Below are positions 6,873 through 13,738 of a stretch of DNA of 14,798 nt, piece by piece (position 1 is the first letter of the stretch; each line of letters opens with the position of its first letter). This stretch comes from Rhodanobacteraceae bacterium (GTDB lineage Bacteria > Pseudomonadota > Gammaproteobacteria > Xanthomonadales > Rhodanobacteraceae). The translations under genes and the position numbers were made by a program. Where the stretch lies: the NCBI GenBank assembly GCA_025928735.1, contig JAICIW010000020.1, positions 1-14,798 of the forward strand, read 5' to 3'. Below the pieces are notes generated by a model. The model was not told the DNA's origin. It ran no database searches and saw only the letters and a list, made by a program, of their open reading frames with translations.

Positions 6873-7841
6873 TCAGTCGTTTTCGCCGCTGCCGGCAGAG
6901 GGGGCGAACACGTCGAAGCGGGCAACGTTGGCGTGGCGGTATGCGTCCAGCGACAAGGGCTGGCCGTCGTGCGTAACGCTGACGCCATCGGCGTTGCCCA
7001 GCGTGACGTGCAGCGGCCCGGCGGCGTGCCAGGTGCGGTTGTCGCCCGCATGCAGCATGCCGGAGTCGACCTTGCTGCCGTCGGCGTCGGTGATCTCGAA
7101 CCAGCAATCGGCGCGCGCTGAAAGCGTGAGTGCATGCTGCCCGGTCGCGGCGAGCGGCATCGGCGCCGGCGTCACCGGCGGCGGGTTGACCGCATCGCCG
7201 TTGTCGCTGAGCCCGATCGCCGCGAACGGCGTCATCGACGCGCGGAATGGCGTGGCGCCGGGCGACGCTTTCGACGGATCATTCGAAGCCACGGCGCTGC
7301 TCGACGCCGCCGTCTGCGCGGTGTAGGGTGCCGAGGCCGGCGCCTGGTCCAGCGACACGATGCGCGCGGAGGGACGCTCCAGCCCGCCGCGCAGGCCCAG
7401 CAACACCAGTGGCACGGCGATGGTGGCCGTCAACACGATGTAGGTCGCCGCGGTGCCGTAGCGCTGCAGCAGCCAGCGCGCCGGTGACGTGCGTGCCACC
7501 GACACCAGCGGCGGCTGCTCGACCGGCGCCACCGTACGCAGCGCCTGATTGCAAGCGCCGACGGGCAGTCCGAGATGGCGCGCGTAGCCCTGCAGGGCAC
7601 CGCGCAGGAACACAAAGTGTTCGGGCTCGCCGAAGTCATCCGATTCCAGTCGCTCCAGCACCTTGATCGGCAGGTGCAACGCGCCGGCGCATTCGGGAAT
7701 GGTCAAACCCTTCGCTTCGCGTGCCGCGCGCAATCGCGCGCCGAGCGAGTCGGCGGCGGGACCGTGGTCCGCGACGGGCGAAGTACCTTGCGTGTTCCGG
7801 GCGTCGAACAGATCCCGGCTGTCTTCTTCGCGATCGATCAT
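6873..7841 (-). CDS. rodZ: Cytoskeletal protein RodZ
   Basis: RodZ links the actin-like MreB filament to the rod-shape wall-synthesis machinery. The 322-residue product has a cytoplasmic N-terminal helix-turn-helix domain (about 32-95, beginning LGARLRAAREAKGLTIPE), a basic juxtamembrane stretch, and one membrane segment (about 130-150). A long Ala/Ser/Pro-rich periplasmic linker (about 165-235) and a C-terminal DUF4115-type beta domain (about 236-312, with DCWFEITDADG) follow. This domain order and length match RodZ (E. coli 337 residues). The ATG overlaps the pilW stop by 4 bp and has a weak Shine-Dalgarno, which suggests coupling. In E. coli and Pseudomonas ispG follows rodZ; here ispG is absent. 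A plain DNA-binding regulator is unlikely given the membrane segment and periplasmic domain. Confidence 0.93.
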   Translation of the reverse strand: MIDREEDSRDLFDARNTQGTSPVADHGPAADSLGARLRAAREAKGLTIPECAGALHLPIKVLERLESDDFGEPEHFVFLRGALQGYARHLGLPVGACNQALRTVAPVEQPPLVSVARTSPARWLLQRYGTAATYIVLTATIAVPLVLLGLRGGLERPSARIVSLDQAPASAPYTAQTAASSSAVASNDPSKASPGATPFRASMTPFAAIGLSDNGDAVNPPPVTPAPMPLAATGQHALTLSARADCWFEITDADGSKVDSGMLHAGDNRTWHAAGPLHVTLGNADGVSVTHDGQPLSLDAYRHANVARFDVFAPSAGSGEND

Positions 7842-8647
7842 TGGCTGGAACCATCAAGCGATTGCGCCTGCGTGGAATTCGGGAACTGATCCTGCAGACG
7901 ACTGGAGTAATTGGCGGCTGTTTCCTTGTCACCAAGACGAGTGGCGATGCGGTAACCGAGAAGCAGTGAATCGGGCGTGGCCGCGCCCGCGGCCTCGAAC
8001 TGCTGCAGGTAGCCACGCGCCTTGAACGCGTCGCCCTTGCTGTAATCGAGATCCGCCATGGCCAGCAAAGCGGTGCTGTAATTCGGCTCGAGTTCCAGCG
8101 CCTTGTGCAGGTAGGCTTCGGCGCCGGCGTAATCGTTGCTTTTCAAGAGGCAGGTGCCGGCGTTGGTATTGGCCACCGCAGGCGTCTTGTAGAACGGGTC
8201 GGCCAGCGCGCGCTTGAAGTAGCGCATCGCATCCTGCTGCTTGCCGGTCTCGCACAGGAACTTGCCGTAGTTGTTGTTGGTGTCGCCATTGGAGGGATCC
8301 AGCGCGATGGCGGCGCGGAATTCCTTGTCGGCATCCTGCAGACGGTTGATGCGCCACTCGAGGATCGCCAGCATGGTGTGCGCCGGGATGTACTTGTCGT
8401 CGAAGGTCAGCGCCTTCTTGAGCGCAGCCTCGGCGTCCTTCAGATTGTTCTGGCCCATGTAGGCCACCGCGAGCTGTGTGTGCGTCTGCGCGGCCGACTG
8501 CTTGTCTTCCTTGGCGCTGTCGCGCGGCGCCTGCTTCAGGTTGCTCATCTGCGTCGGATAATCGATGATCGCCGGATCGTGCTTGCACGCCCCGAGCCCC
8601 AGCACGAGCGCCATCGCCGCCGACACCAGGACCGACTTACGCAGCAT
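7838..8647 (-). CDS. pilW: Type IV pilus biogenesis lipoprotein PilW/PilF
   Basis: This outer-membrane TPR lipoprotein is the pilotin needed for assembly of the PilQ secretin of type IV pili. It is called PilF in Pseudomonas and PilW in Neisseria. The 269-residue product carries a lipoprotein signal peptide (MLRKS, then a hydrophobic core ending LGAC with Cys21) and consecutive TPR units from about 54 to 224, for example residues 88-121 and 157-190 with the NY/A...A..P pattern. The ATG at 8647 is chosen because GAGG lies 9 nt upstream; another ATG at 8653 has the same GAGG only 3 nt away. The start overlaps the end of rlmN by 11 bp and the stop overlaps the rodZ ATG by 4 bp. The order rlmN-pilF-rodZ is shared with Pseudomonas. 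Confidence 0.92.
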   Translation of the reverse strand: MLRKSVLVSAAMALVLGLGACKHDPAIIDYPTQMSNLKQAPRDSAKEDKQSAAQTHTQLAVAYMGQNNLKDAEAALKKALTFDDKYIPAHTMLAILEWRINRLQDADKEFRAAIALDPSNGDTNNNYGKFLCETGKQQDAMRYFKRALADPFYKTPAVANTNAGTCLLKSNDYAGAEAYLHKALELEPNYSTALLAMADLDYSKGDAFKARGYLQQFEAAGAATPDSLLLGYRIATRLGDKETAANYSSRLQDQFPNSTQAQSLDGSSQ

Positions 8648-9767
8648 GGGCATGGACCTCGGGTTGTGTTGCCGCTTCGACGCGGCGCTGGAATTCTGCG
8701 TGACGGCGGGTGCGATCGGCCACCTTGCCCTTCAACTGCCCGCAGGCGGCATCGATGTCCTCGCCGCGGGTGCGGCGCACCATCGCCTGCACGCCGGCGT
8801 TCAACAGGATGGTCTGGAAATCGCGGATGACTGTTTCGTCCGAACGTTCGTACTGCGTACCGGGGAACGGGTTGAAAGGAATCAGGTTCACCTTCCCGGG
8901 CAGGCGGCGCATCAGCTTGACCAATTGCTTCGCCAGCACCGGCGTGTCGTTGATGCCTTTCATCAACGTGTATTCGAACGTGATGGTTGCGCGCGGTTTG
9001 CGCGCCGCGTAACGCGCGCAGGCATCCAGCAGTTCGTCGATGCCCCAGCGCTTGTTGAGCGGCACCAATTGGGTGCGCAAGTCGTTGTTGGGCGCGTGCA
9101 GCGACACGGCCAGCGACACGTCGGCGACGTCGCCCAATTTGTCGATCATCGGCACCACGCCGGCCGTCGAAAGCGTCACGCGCTTGGACGCCAGCCCGAA
9201 ACCGAGATCGTCGCGCATCAGGCTCATGGCCTTGACGACGTTGTCGAAGTTCAGCAGCGGCTCGCCCATGCCCATCATCACCACGTTGGTGATGCGGCGT
9301 TGCTGGTGGGTGACGTTGCCGAGTTGCTTGGCGGCATGCCAAACCTGCCCGATGATTTCGGAGGCGGCGAGGTTGCGGTTGAAGCCTTGGGCGCCGGTGG
9401 AACAGAAGGTGCAGTTGAGGCCACAGCCGATTTGCGAGGACACGCACAGGGTGCCGCGCGTCGGCTCCGGGATGTACACCGTCTCGACCGCGTTGCCCGC
9501 ATCCATGCCCAAGAGCCACTTGCGGGTGCCATCGCTGGAAGCCGTGTCCAGCAAGGCTTTGGGCGGCGCGACTAGCGCCACTTCCGGCAGCTTTTCACGC
9601 AGCGATTTGCCGAGATCGGTCATCACCCCGAAATCGCTTTCGAGGCGGTGATAGATCCACTTCATCACCTGGTCGGCGCGCCAAGGCTTCTCGCCAAGCC
9701 CGGCGAAGAAGTCACGCATTCCGTCGCGATCGAAGTCCAGCAGATTGGCACGGGCCATGTCGGCCAT
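8637..9767 (-). CDS. rlmN: Dual-specificity RNA methyltransferase RlmN
   Basis: RlmN is a radical-SAM enzyme that methylates C2 of A2503 in 23S rRNA and A37 of certain tRNAs. The 376-residue product shows the 4Fe-4S radical-SAM motif CGLNCTFC (Cys115, 119, 122) and both cysteines of its mechanism: Cys108 in GTLCVSSQ and Cys342 in IDAACGQL. Other conserved stretches are GMGEPLLN, LSTAGVVP, SLHAP and FNPFPG. The ATG at 9767 is preferred because GGGGA lies 6 nt upstream. The ATG at 9773 abuts that motif directly, and an ATG at 9758 is also possible. It starts 21 bp after the ndk stop and overlaps pilW at its end, so it is probably in one operon with ndk, pilW and rodZ. Cfr, the C8 methylase paralogue, is excluded by gene context and overall sequence pattern. 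Confidence 0.96.
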   Translation of the reverse strand: MADMARANLLDFDRDGMRDFFAGLGEKPWRADQVMKWIYHRLESDFGVMTDLGKSLREKLPEVALVAPPKALLDTASSDGTRKWLLGMDAGNAVETVYIPEPTRGTLCVSSQIGCGLNCTFCSTGAQGFNRNLAASEIIGQVWHAAKQLGNVTHQQRRITNVVMMGMGEPLLNFDNVVKAMSLMRDDLGFGLASKRVTLSTAGVVPMIDKLGDVADVSLAVSLHAPNNDLRTQLVPLNKRWGIDELLDACARYAARKPRATITFEYTLMKGINDTPVLAKQLVKLMRRLPGKVNLIPFNPFPGTQYERSDETVIRDFQTILLNAGVQAMVRRTRGEDIDAACGQLKGKVADRTRRHAEFQRRVEAATQPEVHAHAA

Positions 9768-9788
9768 GTGCATTCCCCGAAAAGCAAA

Positions 9789-10217
9789 TTACCCGCGAGG
9801 ACAGAGTTCCGTCGCGGCAAAGAAATAACCGATCTCGAATTGCGCGGTGTCCGGGCCGTCCGAGCCATGCACCGCATTGGCGTCGATGCTTTGTGCGAAA
9901 TCCGCGCGGATGGTTCCCGCGGCCGCTTCCTTCGGATTGGTGGCGCCCATCAGTTCGCGATTCTTCGCGATGGCACCCTCGCCTTCCAGCACCTGGATCA
10001 TCACCGGGCCCGATACCATGAAGTCGACCAGCGGCTTGAAGAACGGGCGCTCGCGATGCACCGCATAAAAACCTTCTGCTTCTGCGCGCGCGAGCTGTTT
10101 CATCTTGGCCGCGATCAACTTCAGCCCGGCATTCTCGAATCGTGCGTAAATCTGCCCGACCACGTTTTTGGCGACGGCGTCGGGTTTGATGATCGAAAGG
10201 GTGCGCTCCAGCGCCAT
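9789..10217 (-). CDS. ndk: Nucleoside diphosphate kinase
   Basis: Ndk equilibrates nucleoside di- and triphosphates by passing the ATP gamma-phosphate through a phosphohistidine. The 142-residue product has the standard bacterial length (E. coli 143). It has the N-terminal ERTLSIIKPDAV and the active-site motif NAVHGSDGPDTA, in which His117 is the phosphorylated residue. The ATG at 10217 is preceded by GAGG with 5-nt spacing. The frame stays open upstream to another ATG at 10283, but that extension is not conserved and passes through a terminator-like hairpin. ndk is the first gene of the leftward run and is followed 21 bp later by rlmN. Its leader contains features of a possible attenuator (10246-10324). 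Confidence 0.97.
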   Translation of the reverse strand: MALERTLSIIKPDAVAKNVVGQIYARFENAGLKLIAAKMKQLARAEAEGFYAVHRERPFFKPLVDFMVSGPVMIQVLEGEGAIAKNRELMGATNPKEAAAGTIRADFAQSIDANAVHGSDGPDTAQFEIGYFFAATELCPRG

Positions 10218-10245
10218 GTTTTCCTCGACTTGCTGATGAAAGATG

Positions 10246-10278
10246 AAAAAAGGCACACGAAACCCGCCCGGGTTCGTG
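10246..10278 (-). terminator. Intrinsic-terminator-like hairpin in the ndk leader
   Basis: Read on the minus strand, CACGAACCC (10278-10270) pairs with GGGTTTCGTG (10265-10256) around the loop GGGC, a 9-bp stem with one bulged T (A on the plus strand). After TGCC comes a run of six T (10251-10246). It lies 28 bp before the ndk ATG and downstream of the candidate ndk promoter, so it would stop ndk transcription unless prevented. It could be a leader attenuator or the end of a short separate transcript. There is no T-run in the plus direction. Confidence 0.6.
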
Positions 10279-10324
10279 AGCATATCGTGAAAAAGCCGCG
10301 CAAAATACGGAGTTAGCTCACAAA
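10273..10324 (-). promoter_or_regulatory. Candidate antiterminator pairing in the ndk leader
   Basis: In the leftward transcript UUUGUGAGC (10324-10316) can pair with GCUCACGAA (10281-10273): nine pairs, one of them G-U. The second strand shares CACGAA with the left arm of the terminator hairpin, so the two structures exclude each other. The 34-nt interval is rich in U. No convincing leader peptide is visible; there is only a GTG-AGC-TAA minimal frame. The pairing is seen in the sequence, the regulatory role is inferred. Confidence 0.4.
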
Positions 10325-10334
10325 AGAGTGAAAG

Positions 10335-10364
10335 ATTCTAGCTCAATCGCGCGGACGAGGCCAA
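10335..10364 (-). promoter_or_regulatory. Candidate ndk promoter
   Basis: On the minus strand TTGGCC (10364-10359, 4 of 6) and TAGAAT (10340-10335, 5 of 6) are 18 bp apart. A start about 7 bp further on would give a leader of roughly 110 nt before the ndk ATG, containing the terminator-like hairpin. Confidence 0.5.
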
Positions 10365-10378
10365 GGGCTGGGACCGGT

Positions 10379-10407
10379 TTGACCGGGGTGCCCGTTCAGC
10401 CTAGACT
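10379..10407 (+). promoter_or_regulatory. Candidate promoter of the psrA-like regulator
   Basis: TTGACC (10379-10384, 5 of 6 matches) and TAGACT (10402-10407, 4 of 6) are separated by the ideal 17 bp. The predicted start near 10414 falls inside the inverted repeat 10407-10424, as expected for a repressed, autoregulated promoter. Confidence 0.6.
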
Positions 10408-10424
10408 TCAAACGTTTGTTTGAA
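10407..10424. promoter_or_regulatory. PsrA-type operator (inverted repeat)
   Basis: TTCAAAC (10407-10413), spacer GTTT, GTTTGAA (10418-10424) form perfect 7-bp arms. The core CAAAC-N4-GTTTG fits the published Pseudomonas PsrA box, (G/C)AAAC-N2-4-GTTT(G/C). It covers the predicted transcription start of the adjacent regulator gene and lies 24 bp before its ATG, so binding should block that promoter. Confidence 0.7.
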
Positions 10425-10448
10425 TCGTGGTTCGAACAGAGGACCGGC

Positions 10449-11069
10449 ATGCGCGACAACTCTCAATTCTCCACCCGCCAACGCATCCTGGGCGCCGCGG
10501 AGGAATTGTTCGCGGAACGCGGCTTCGCCGCGGCTTCGCTGCGCCAGGTCACTGCAGCCGCCCGGGTCAATCTGGCCGCCGTCAACTACCACTTCGGTTC
10601 CAAGAACAACCTGATCGAGGAAGTTTTCCGGCGCCGGCTGGACGAACTGAGCGATCGCCGTCTCGAACGCCTGGCCGAACTCGCCAAGTCCGATTCGGTC
10701 ACCCTCGAGGACCTGCTCGATGCGTTCATCACGCCGGCGCTTGAACTATCGCTGGACCGCGAAGGCGGATCGGTGTTCATGCGCGTGCTGGCACGTGCAT
10801 TCGCCGAACACAACAGCAACCTGCGCACGTTCCTGTCGGACAACTACGGCTACGTGCTCAAGGATTTCGCGGCGGCGTTCGCGCGCCTGCTGCCGCAGCT
10901 CGAGAAACAGGAATTGTATTGGCGGCTGGATATCGCAGTCGGTGCGCTGACGTATGCGATGGCCGATTTCGGCATGATCAAGCGCCGCAGCGGCGAAAGC
11001 GAACGCGCGCATCGCGAACAGATGGCCAGACACCTGATTCATTTCACCGCGGCGGGCTTGCGGGCGTAG
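10449..11069 (+). CDS. psrA: PsrA-like TetR-family transcriptional regulator
   Basis: This is a probable fatty-acid-responsive repressor. The 206-residue protein has a TetR DNA-binding domain: TRQRILGAAEELFAERGF (9-26), then the recognition region LRQVTAAARVNLAAVNYHFGSK (31-52). The stretch AARVNLAAVNYHFGSK closely resembles Pseudomonas PsrA, which represses its own gene and fadBA5 and is released by long-chain fatty acids. The ligand-binding half (about 60-206) is all helical, with FMRVLARAFAEHNSNLRTFL matching the PsrA FMRLLGLAFS region. The ATG at 10449 is chosen for its GAGGA with 5-nt spacing; an upstream TTG at 10416 lies inside the operator. A matching operator lies at 10407-10424 and a FadN-type gene follows 180 bp downstream, which agrees with control of beta-oxidation. 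The TetR call is secure; the PsrA identity and ligand are inferred. Confidence 0.9.
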   Translation: MRDNSQFSTRQRILGAAEELFAERGFAAASLRQVTAAARVNLAAVNYHFGSKNNLIEEVFRRRLDELSDRRLERLAELAKSDSVTLEDLLDAFITPALELSLDREGGSVFMRVLARAFAEHNSNLRTFLSDNYGYVLKDFAAAFARLLPQLEKQELYWRLDIAVGALTYAMADFGMIKRRSGESERAHREQMARHLIHFTAAGLRA

Positions 11070-11148
11070 CTTGTGCGTTCTTTCGTGATCGCCGCGTCAC
11101 CGAGCGACTGGCAGCTCACAAGGTCTTTCGAATTTGGAAGATCAGAAC

Positions 11149-11162
11149 GGCCATCCATGGCC
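11149..11162. repeat. Inverted repeat upstream of the fadN-type gene
   Basis: The 180-bp gap 11070-11249 holds no gene. GGCCAT (11149-11154) and ATGGCC (11157-11162) form a perfect inverted repeat with a 2-bp spacer, about 90 bp before the fadN ATG. No CAAAC/GTTTG box and no good -35/-10 pair is visible here. TTGACG (11217-11222) matches a -35 box but lacks a -10 at the proper distance. The repeat could be an operator or chance. Confidence 0.3.
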
Positions 11163-11249
11163 TGACTTTCCACGATGGCCGCTTCGAATGCGACATTTCC
11201 GCAACCGCTTTTTGCATTGACGATTCAACTGACGATCCACGGAGTTTTC

Positions 11250-13619
11250 ATGTCTGACATCCTTCGCATTCGCAAAGCCGCCGTGCTGGGCGCTGGCGTG
11301 ATGGGCGCGCAGATCGCGGCGCATCTGACCAACGCCGGCATCGAAACCGTGCTGTTCGACCTCGCCGCCAAGGAAGGCCCGAAGAACAGCATTGCGGTCA
11401 AGGCCATCCAGCACCTCGGCAAGATGTCGCCCGCGCCGCTGGCGGTGAAGGAACTCGCAAGCGCCATCGCGCCCGCCGATTACGACGAGAACCTCGCCGC
11501 GCTGAAGGACTGCGATTTCGTGGTCGAGGCGATCGCCGAACGCATGGACTGGAAGCGCGATCTCTACAAGAAAGTTGCCGCGCACGTCCCGGAACACACG
11601 CTCCTGGCCAGCAATACCTCGGGCCTGTCGATCAACAAGCTGGCCGAAGCGCTGCCGGAAAATCTGCGACATCGGTTCTGCGGCGTGCACTTCTTCAACC
11701 CGCCGCGCTACATGCAGCTGGTCGAGGTGATCCCGGGCAAGGCCACGGATCGCGGCCTGCTCGAAGGGCTGGAAGCGTTCCTCACGTCCACACTGGGCAA
11801 GGGCGTGGTGTTCGCGAAGGACACGCCCAACTTCATCGGCAACCGCATCGGCGTGTTTTCGATCCTCTCGACGATGTACCACACCACACAGTTCAAGCTC
11901 GGCTTTGACGTCGTGGATGCATTAACCGGGCCCGCAATCGGCCGCCCGAAGTCGGCGACGTATCGCACTGCCGACGTGGTCGGCCTCGACACCATGGCGC
12001 ACGTCATCACGACCATGGCAGACACCCTGCCCGACGATCCTTGGCACGAACATTTCAAGTCGCCCGCTTGGCTGGCCGCGCTGATCGAGAAAGGCGCGTT
12101 GGGGGCGAAGGTCGGTGCCGGTTTCTATCGCAAGGCCGGCAAGGAAATCCAGGTATTGGATCTCGCGAAGCAGGATTACCGCGCGTCGGAACAGAAGGCC
12201 TCGGATGAAGTCGCCGCGATCCTTGGCATCAAGAATCCGGCCGAAAAGTTCGCCAAGCTGCGTGATTCGAAAGACTCGCAGGCGCAGTTCCTGTGGGCAT
12301 GCTTCCGCGACCTGTTCCATTACACCGCGTATCACCTCGAAGGCATTGCCGAAACGGCGCGCGACGTGGATTTCGCGATCCGCTGGGGTTACGGTTGGAA
12401 GCTGGGCCCGTTCGAAACGTGGCAGGCCGCAGGCTGGGAACAGGTCGCCAAGTGGATTGCCGAAGACGTTGCCACCGGCAAGGCCATGAGCAACGCGCCG
12501 CTGCCCGCGTGGGTGACGGATGGCCGCAAGGGCGTGCATTTTGCGGATGGCTCGTACTCGCCGCGCGAAAACAGGAACGTTCCGCGTTCGTCCGCACCGG
12601 TTTACAAGCGCCAATTGTTCCCCGACGCGCTCATCGGCGAGAAGTTCGACCAAGGCACGACGGTCTGGGAAAACGATGGCATCCGCCTGTGGATGCTGGG
12701 TGGTGACGACGTCGGCATCATCAGCTTCAAGACCAAGATGTGCACGTTCGACGATCAGGTGCTGGATGGCGTCCAGCACGCGGTCGGTCTGGCCGAGCAA
12801 AAACTGAAAGCGCTGGTCGTGTGGCAGTCGGGCCCGGTGTTCTCGGCCGGCGCCAATCTCAAAGGCGTGCTGGCGCTGCTGAAGGAAGGCAAGGTTTCGC
12901 AGCTCGAAGCCATGATCGCCAATTTTCAGCGCGCGACCATGCGCGTGCAGCACGGCCTGGTTCCGACGGTCGCCGCGGTGCGTGGGCTGTGTCTGGGCGG
13001 CGGCTGCGAACTGCAGATGCATACCGCGCGTACCGTCGCAGCATTGGAAAGCTACATCGGCCTGGTCGAGGCTGGCGTCGGCTTGCTACCCGCCGGCGGT
13101 GGCCTGAAGGAAATCGCCGAGCGTTGTTCGCGCGCCACCACCGGCGATGATCCCTTCGATCACATCAAGCGCTATTTCGAAACCGTGGCGATGGCCAAGG
13201 CCTCGACCAGCGCGATCGAAGCGAAGCAGCTCGGATACCTGCGTGAAACCGACGTGGTGGTGTTCAACGCGAACGAATTGTTGTACGTCGCGAAGAGCGT
13301 GGCGTCCTCGCTGGCCGAATCCGGCTGGCGTCCACCGCTGCCGCAAGCCACGCACATCGCGGGTGACGTCGGCACCGCCACCATCAAGGCACAGCTCGTG
13401 AACATGCTGGCGGGACATTTAATTTCCGAGCACGACATGGAAATCGCGACCCGCATCGCCGACACCTTGTGCGGTGGCAACATCGAACGGGGCAGCACGG
13501 TGGATGCGCAATGGCTGCTCGATCTGGAACGCCACCACTTCATGGAACTGGCGCAGATGGAAAAGACCCAGGCCCGCATCGCGCACACGATGACGACCGG
13601 GAAACCCTTGAGAAACTAG
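11250..13619 (+). CDS. fadN: FadN-type 3-hydroxyacyl-CoA dehydrogenase/enoyl-CoA hydratase
   Basis: This bifunctional enzyme hydrates 2-enoyl-CoA and oxidises the resulting 3-hydroxyacyl-CoA with NAD in fatty-acid beta-oxidation. The dehydrogenase half comes first: Rossmann motif LGAGVMG (13-19), SNTSGLSI (121-128), catalytic-histidine motif HFFNPPRYM (147-155), and two C-terminal dehydrogenase domains (about 188-295 and 345-400). The crotonase half occupies about 475-700, with oxyanion-hole segments SAGANLKG (532-539) and GLCLGGGCE (579-587) and the two expected acids Glu587 and Glu607 (GLVEAGVGLLPAGGG). A helical tail ends at 789 residues, the same length as Bacillus subtilis FadN; E. coli FadB has the opposite domain order. 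The ATG at 11250 has GGAG with 5-nt spacing; the open frame upstream to 11175 is unconserved. The thiolase partner follows 119 bp downstream. The enzyme class is firm, the symbol is by analogy. Confidence 0.94.
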   Translation: MSDILRIRKAAVLGAGVMGAQIAAHLTNAGIETVLFDLAAKEGPKNSIAVKAIQHLGKMSPAPLAVKELASAIAPADYDENLAALKDCDFVVEAIAERMDWKRDLYKKVAAHVPEHTLLASNTSGLSINKLAEALPENLRHRFCGVHFFNPPRYMQLVEVIPGKATDRGLLEGLEAFLTSTLGKGVVFAKDTPNFIGNRIGVFSILSTMYHTTQFKLGFDVVDALTGPAIGRPKSATYRTADVVGLDTMAHVITTMADTLPDDPWHEHFKSPAWLAALIEKGALGAKVGAGFYRKAGKEIQVLDLAKQDYRASEQKASDEVAAILGIKNPAEKFAKLRDSKDSQAQFLWACFRDLFHYTAYHLEGIAETARDVDFAIRWGYGWKLGPFETWQAAGWEQVAKWIAEDVATGKAMSNAPLPAWVTDGRKGVHFADGSYSPRENRNVPRSSAPVYKRQLFPDALIGEKFDQGTTVWENDGIRLWMLGGDDVGIISFKTKMCTFDDQVLDGVQHAVGLAEQKLKALVVWQSGPVFSAGANLKGVLALLKEGKVSQLEAMIANFQRATMRVQHGLVPTVAAVRGLCLGGGCELQMHTARTVAALESYIGLVEAGVGLLPAGGGLKEIAERCSRATTGDDPFDHIKRYFETVAMAKASTSAIEAKQLGYLRETDVVVFNANELLYVAKSVASSLAESGWRPPLPQATHIAGDVGTATIKAQLVNMLAGHLISEHDMEIATRIADTLCGGNIERGSTVDAQWLLDLERHHFMELAQMEKTQARIAHTMTTGKPLRN

Positions 13620-13638
13620 AACGTAAGCGCGTGCTGGT

Positions 13639-13696
13639 AAGTAAGTCAGTTAGTCAGTAAAACCACGAAGCCGGGCTCTGCGCTACCTACTTACTT
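13639..13696. repeat. AAGTAAGT inverted repeat with octamer tandem between fadN and fadA
   Basis: AAGTAAGT (13639-13646) and ACTTACTT (13689-13696) are perfect 8-bp inverted arms around 42 bp. The left side is made of three imperfect octamers of the form GTMAGTWA (13637-13660), and the inner part contains AGCCGGGCT. No T-run typical of a terminator follows the right arm. It may be a small intergenic repeat element or a processing stem between the two genes. Confidence 0.45.
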
Positions 13697-13701
13697 TCTC
13701 A

Positions 13702-13726
13702 CTCAATTGAGCGAAAATCACTAGTG
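13702..13726. repeat. Two palindromes just upstream of the thiolase gene
   Basis: CTCAATTGAG (13702-13711) is a 10-bp perfect palindrome and CACTAGTG (13719-13726) an 8-bp one, 28 and 13 bp before the thiolase ATG. They could bind a regulator or occur by chance; no -35/-10 pair is evident around them. Confidence 0.3.
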
Positions 13727-13738
13727 CGGGATCACAAC

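Noticed and set aside
8565..9575. Plus-strand open frame (about 336 codons) opposite rlmN and pilW
   Set aside because: It is antisense to a strongly conserved radical-SAM gene with no protein motif of its own.
10218..10283. 22-residue N-terminal extension of Ndk
   Set aside because: The family starts at MALERTLSIIKPDAV, where a good Shine-Dalgarno is present; the extension crosses the terminator-like hairpin.
11175..11249. 25-residue N-terminal extension of the FadN-type protein
   Set aside because: The GGAG at proper spacing and the family N terminus support the ATG at 11250.
11922..13022. Minus-strand open frame (about 366 codons) inside the fadN-type gene
   Set aside because: It is antisense to conserved dehydrogenase/crotonase coding sequence with no motif.
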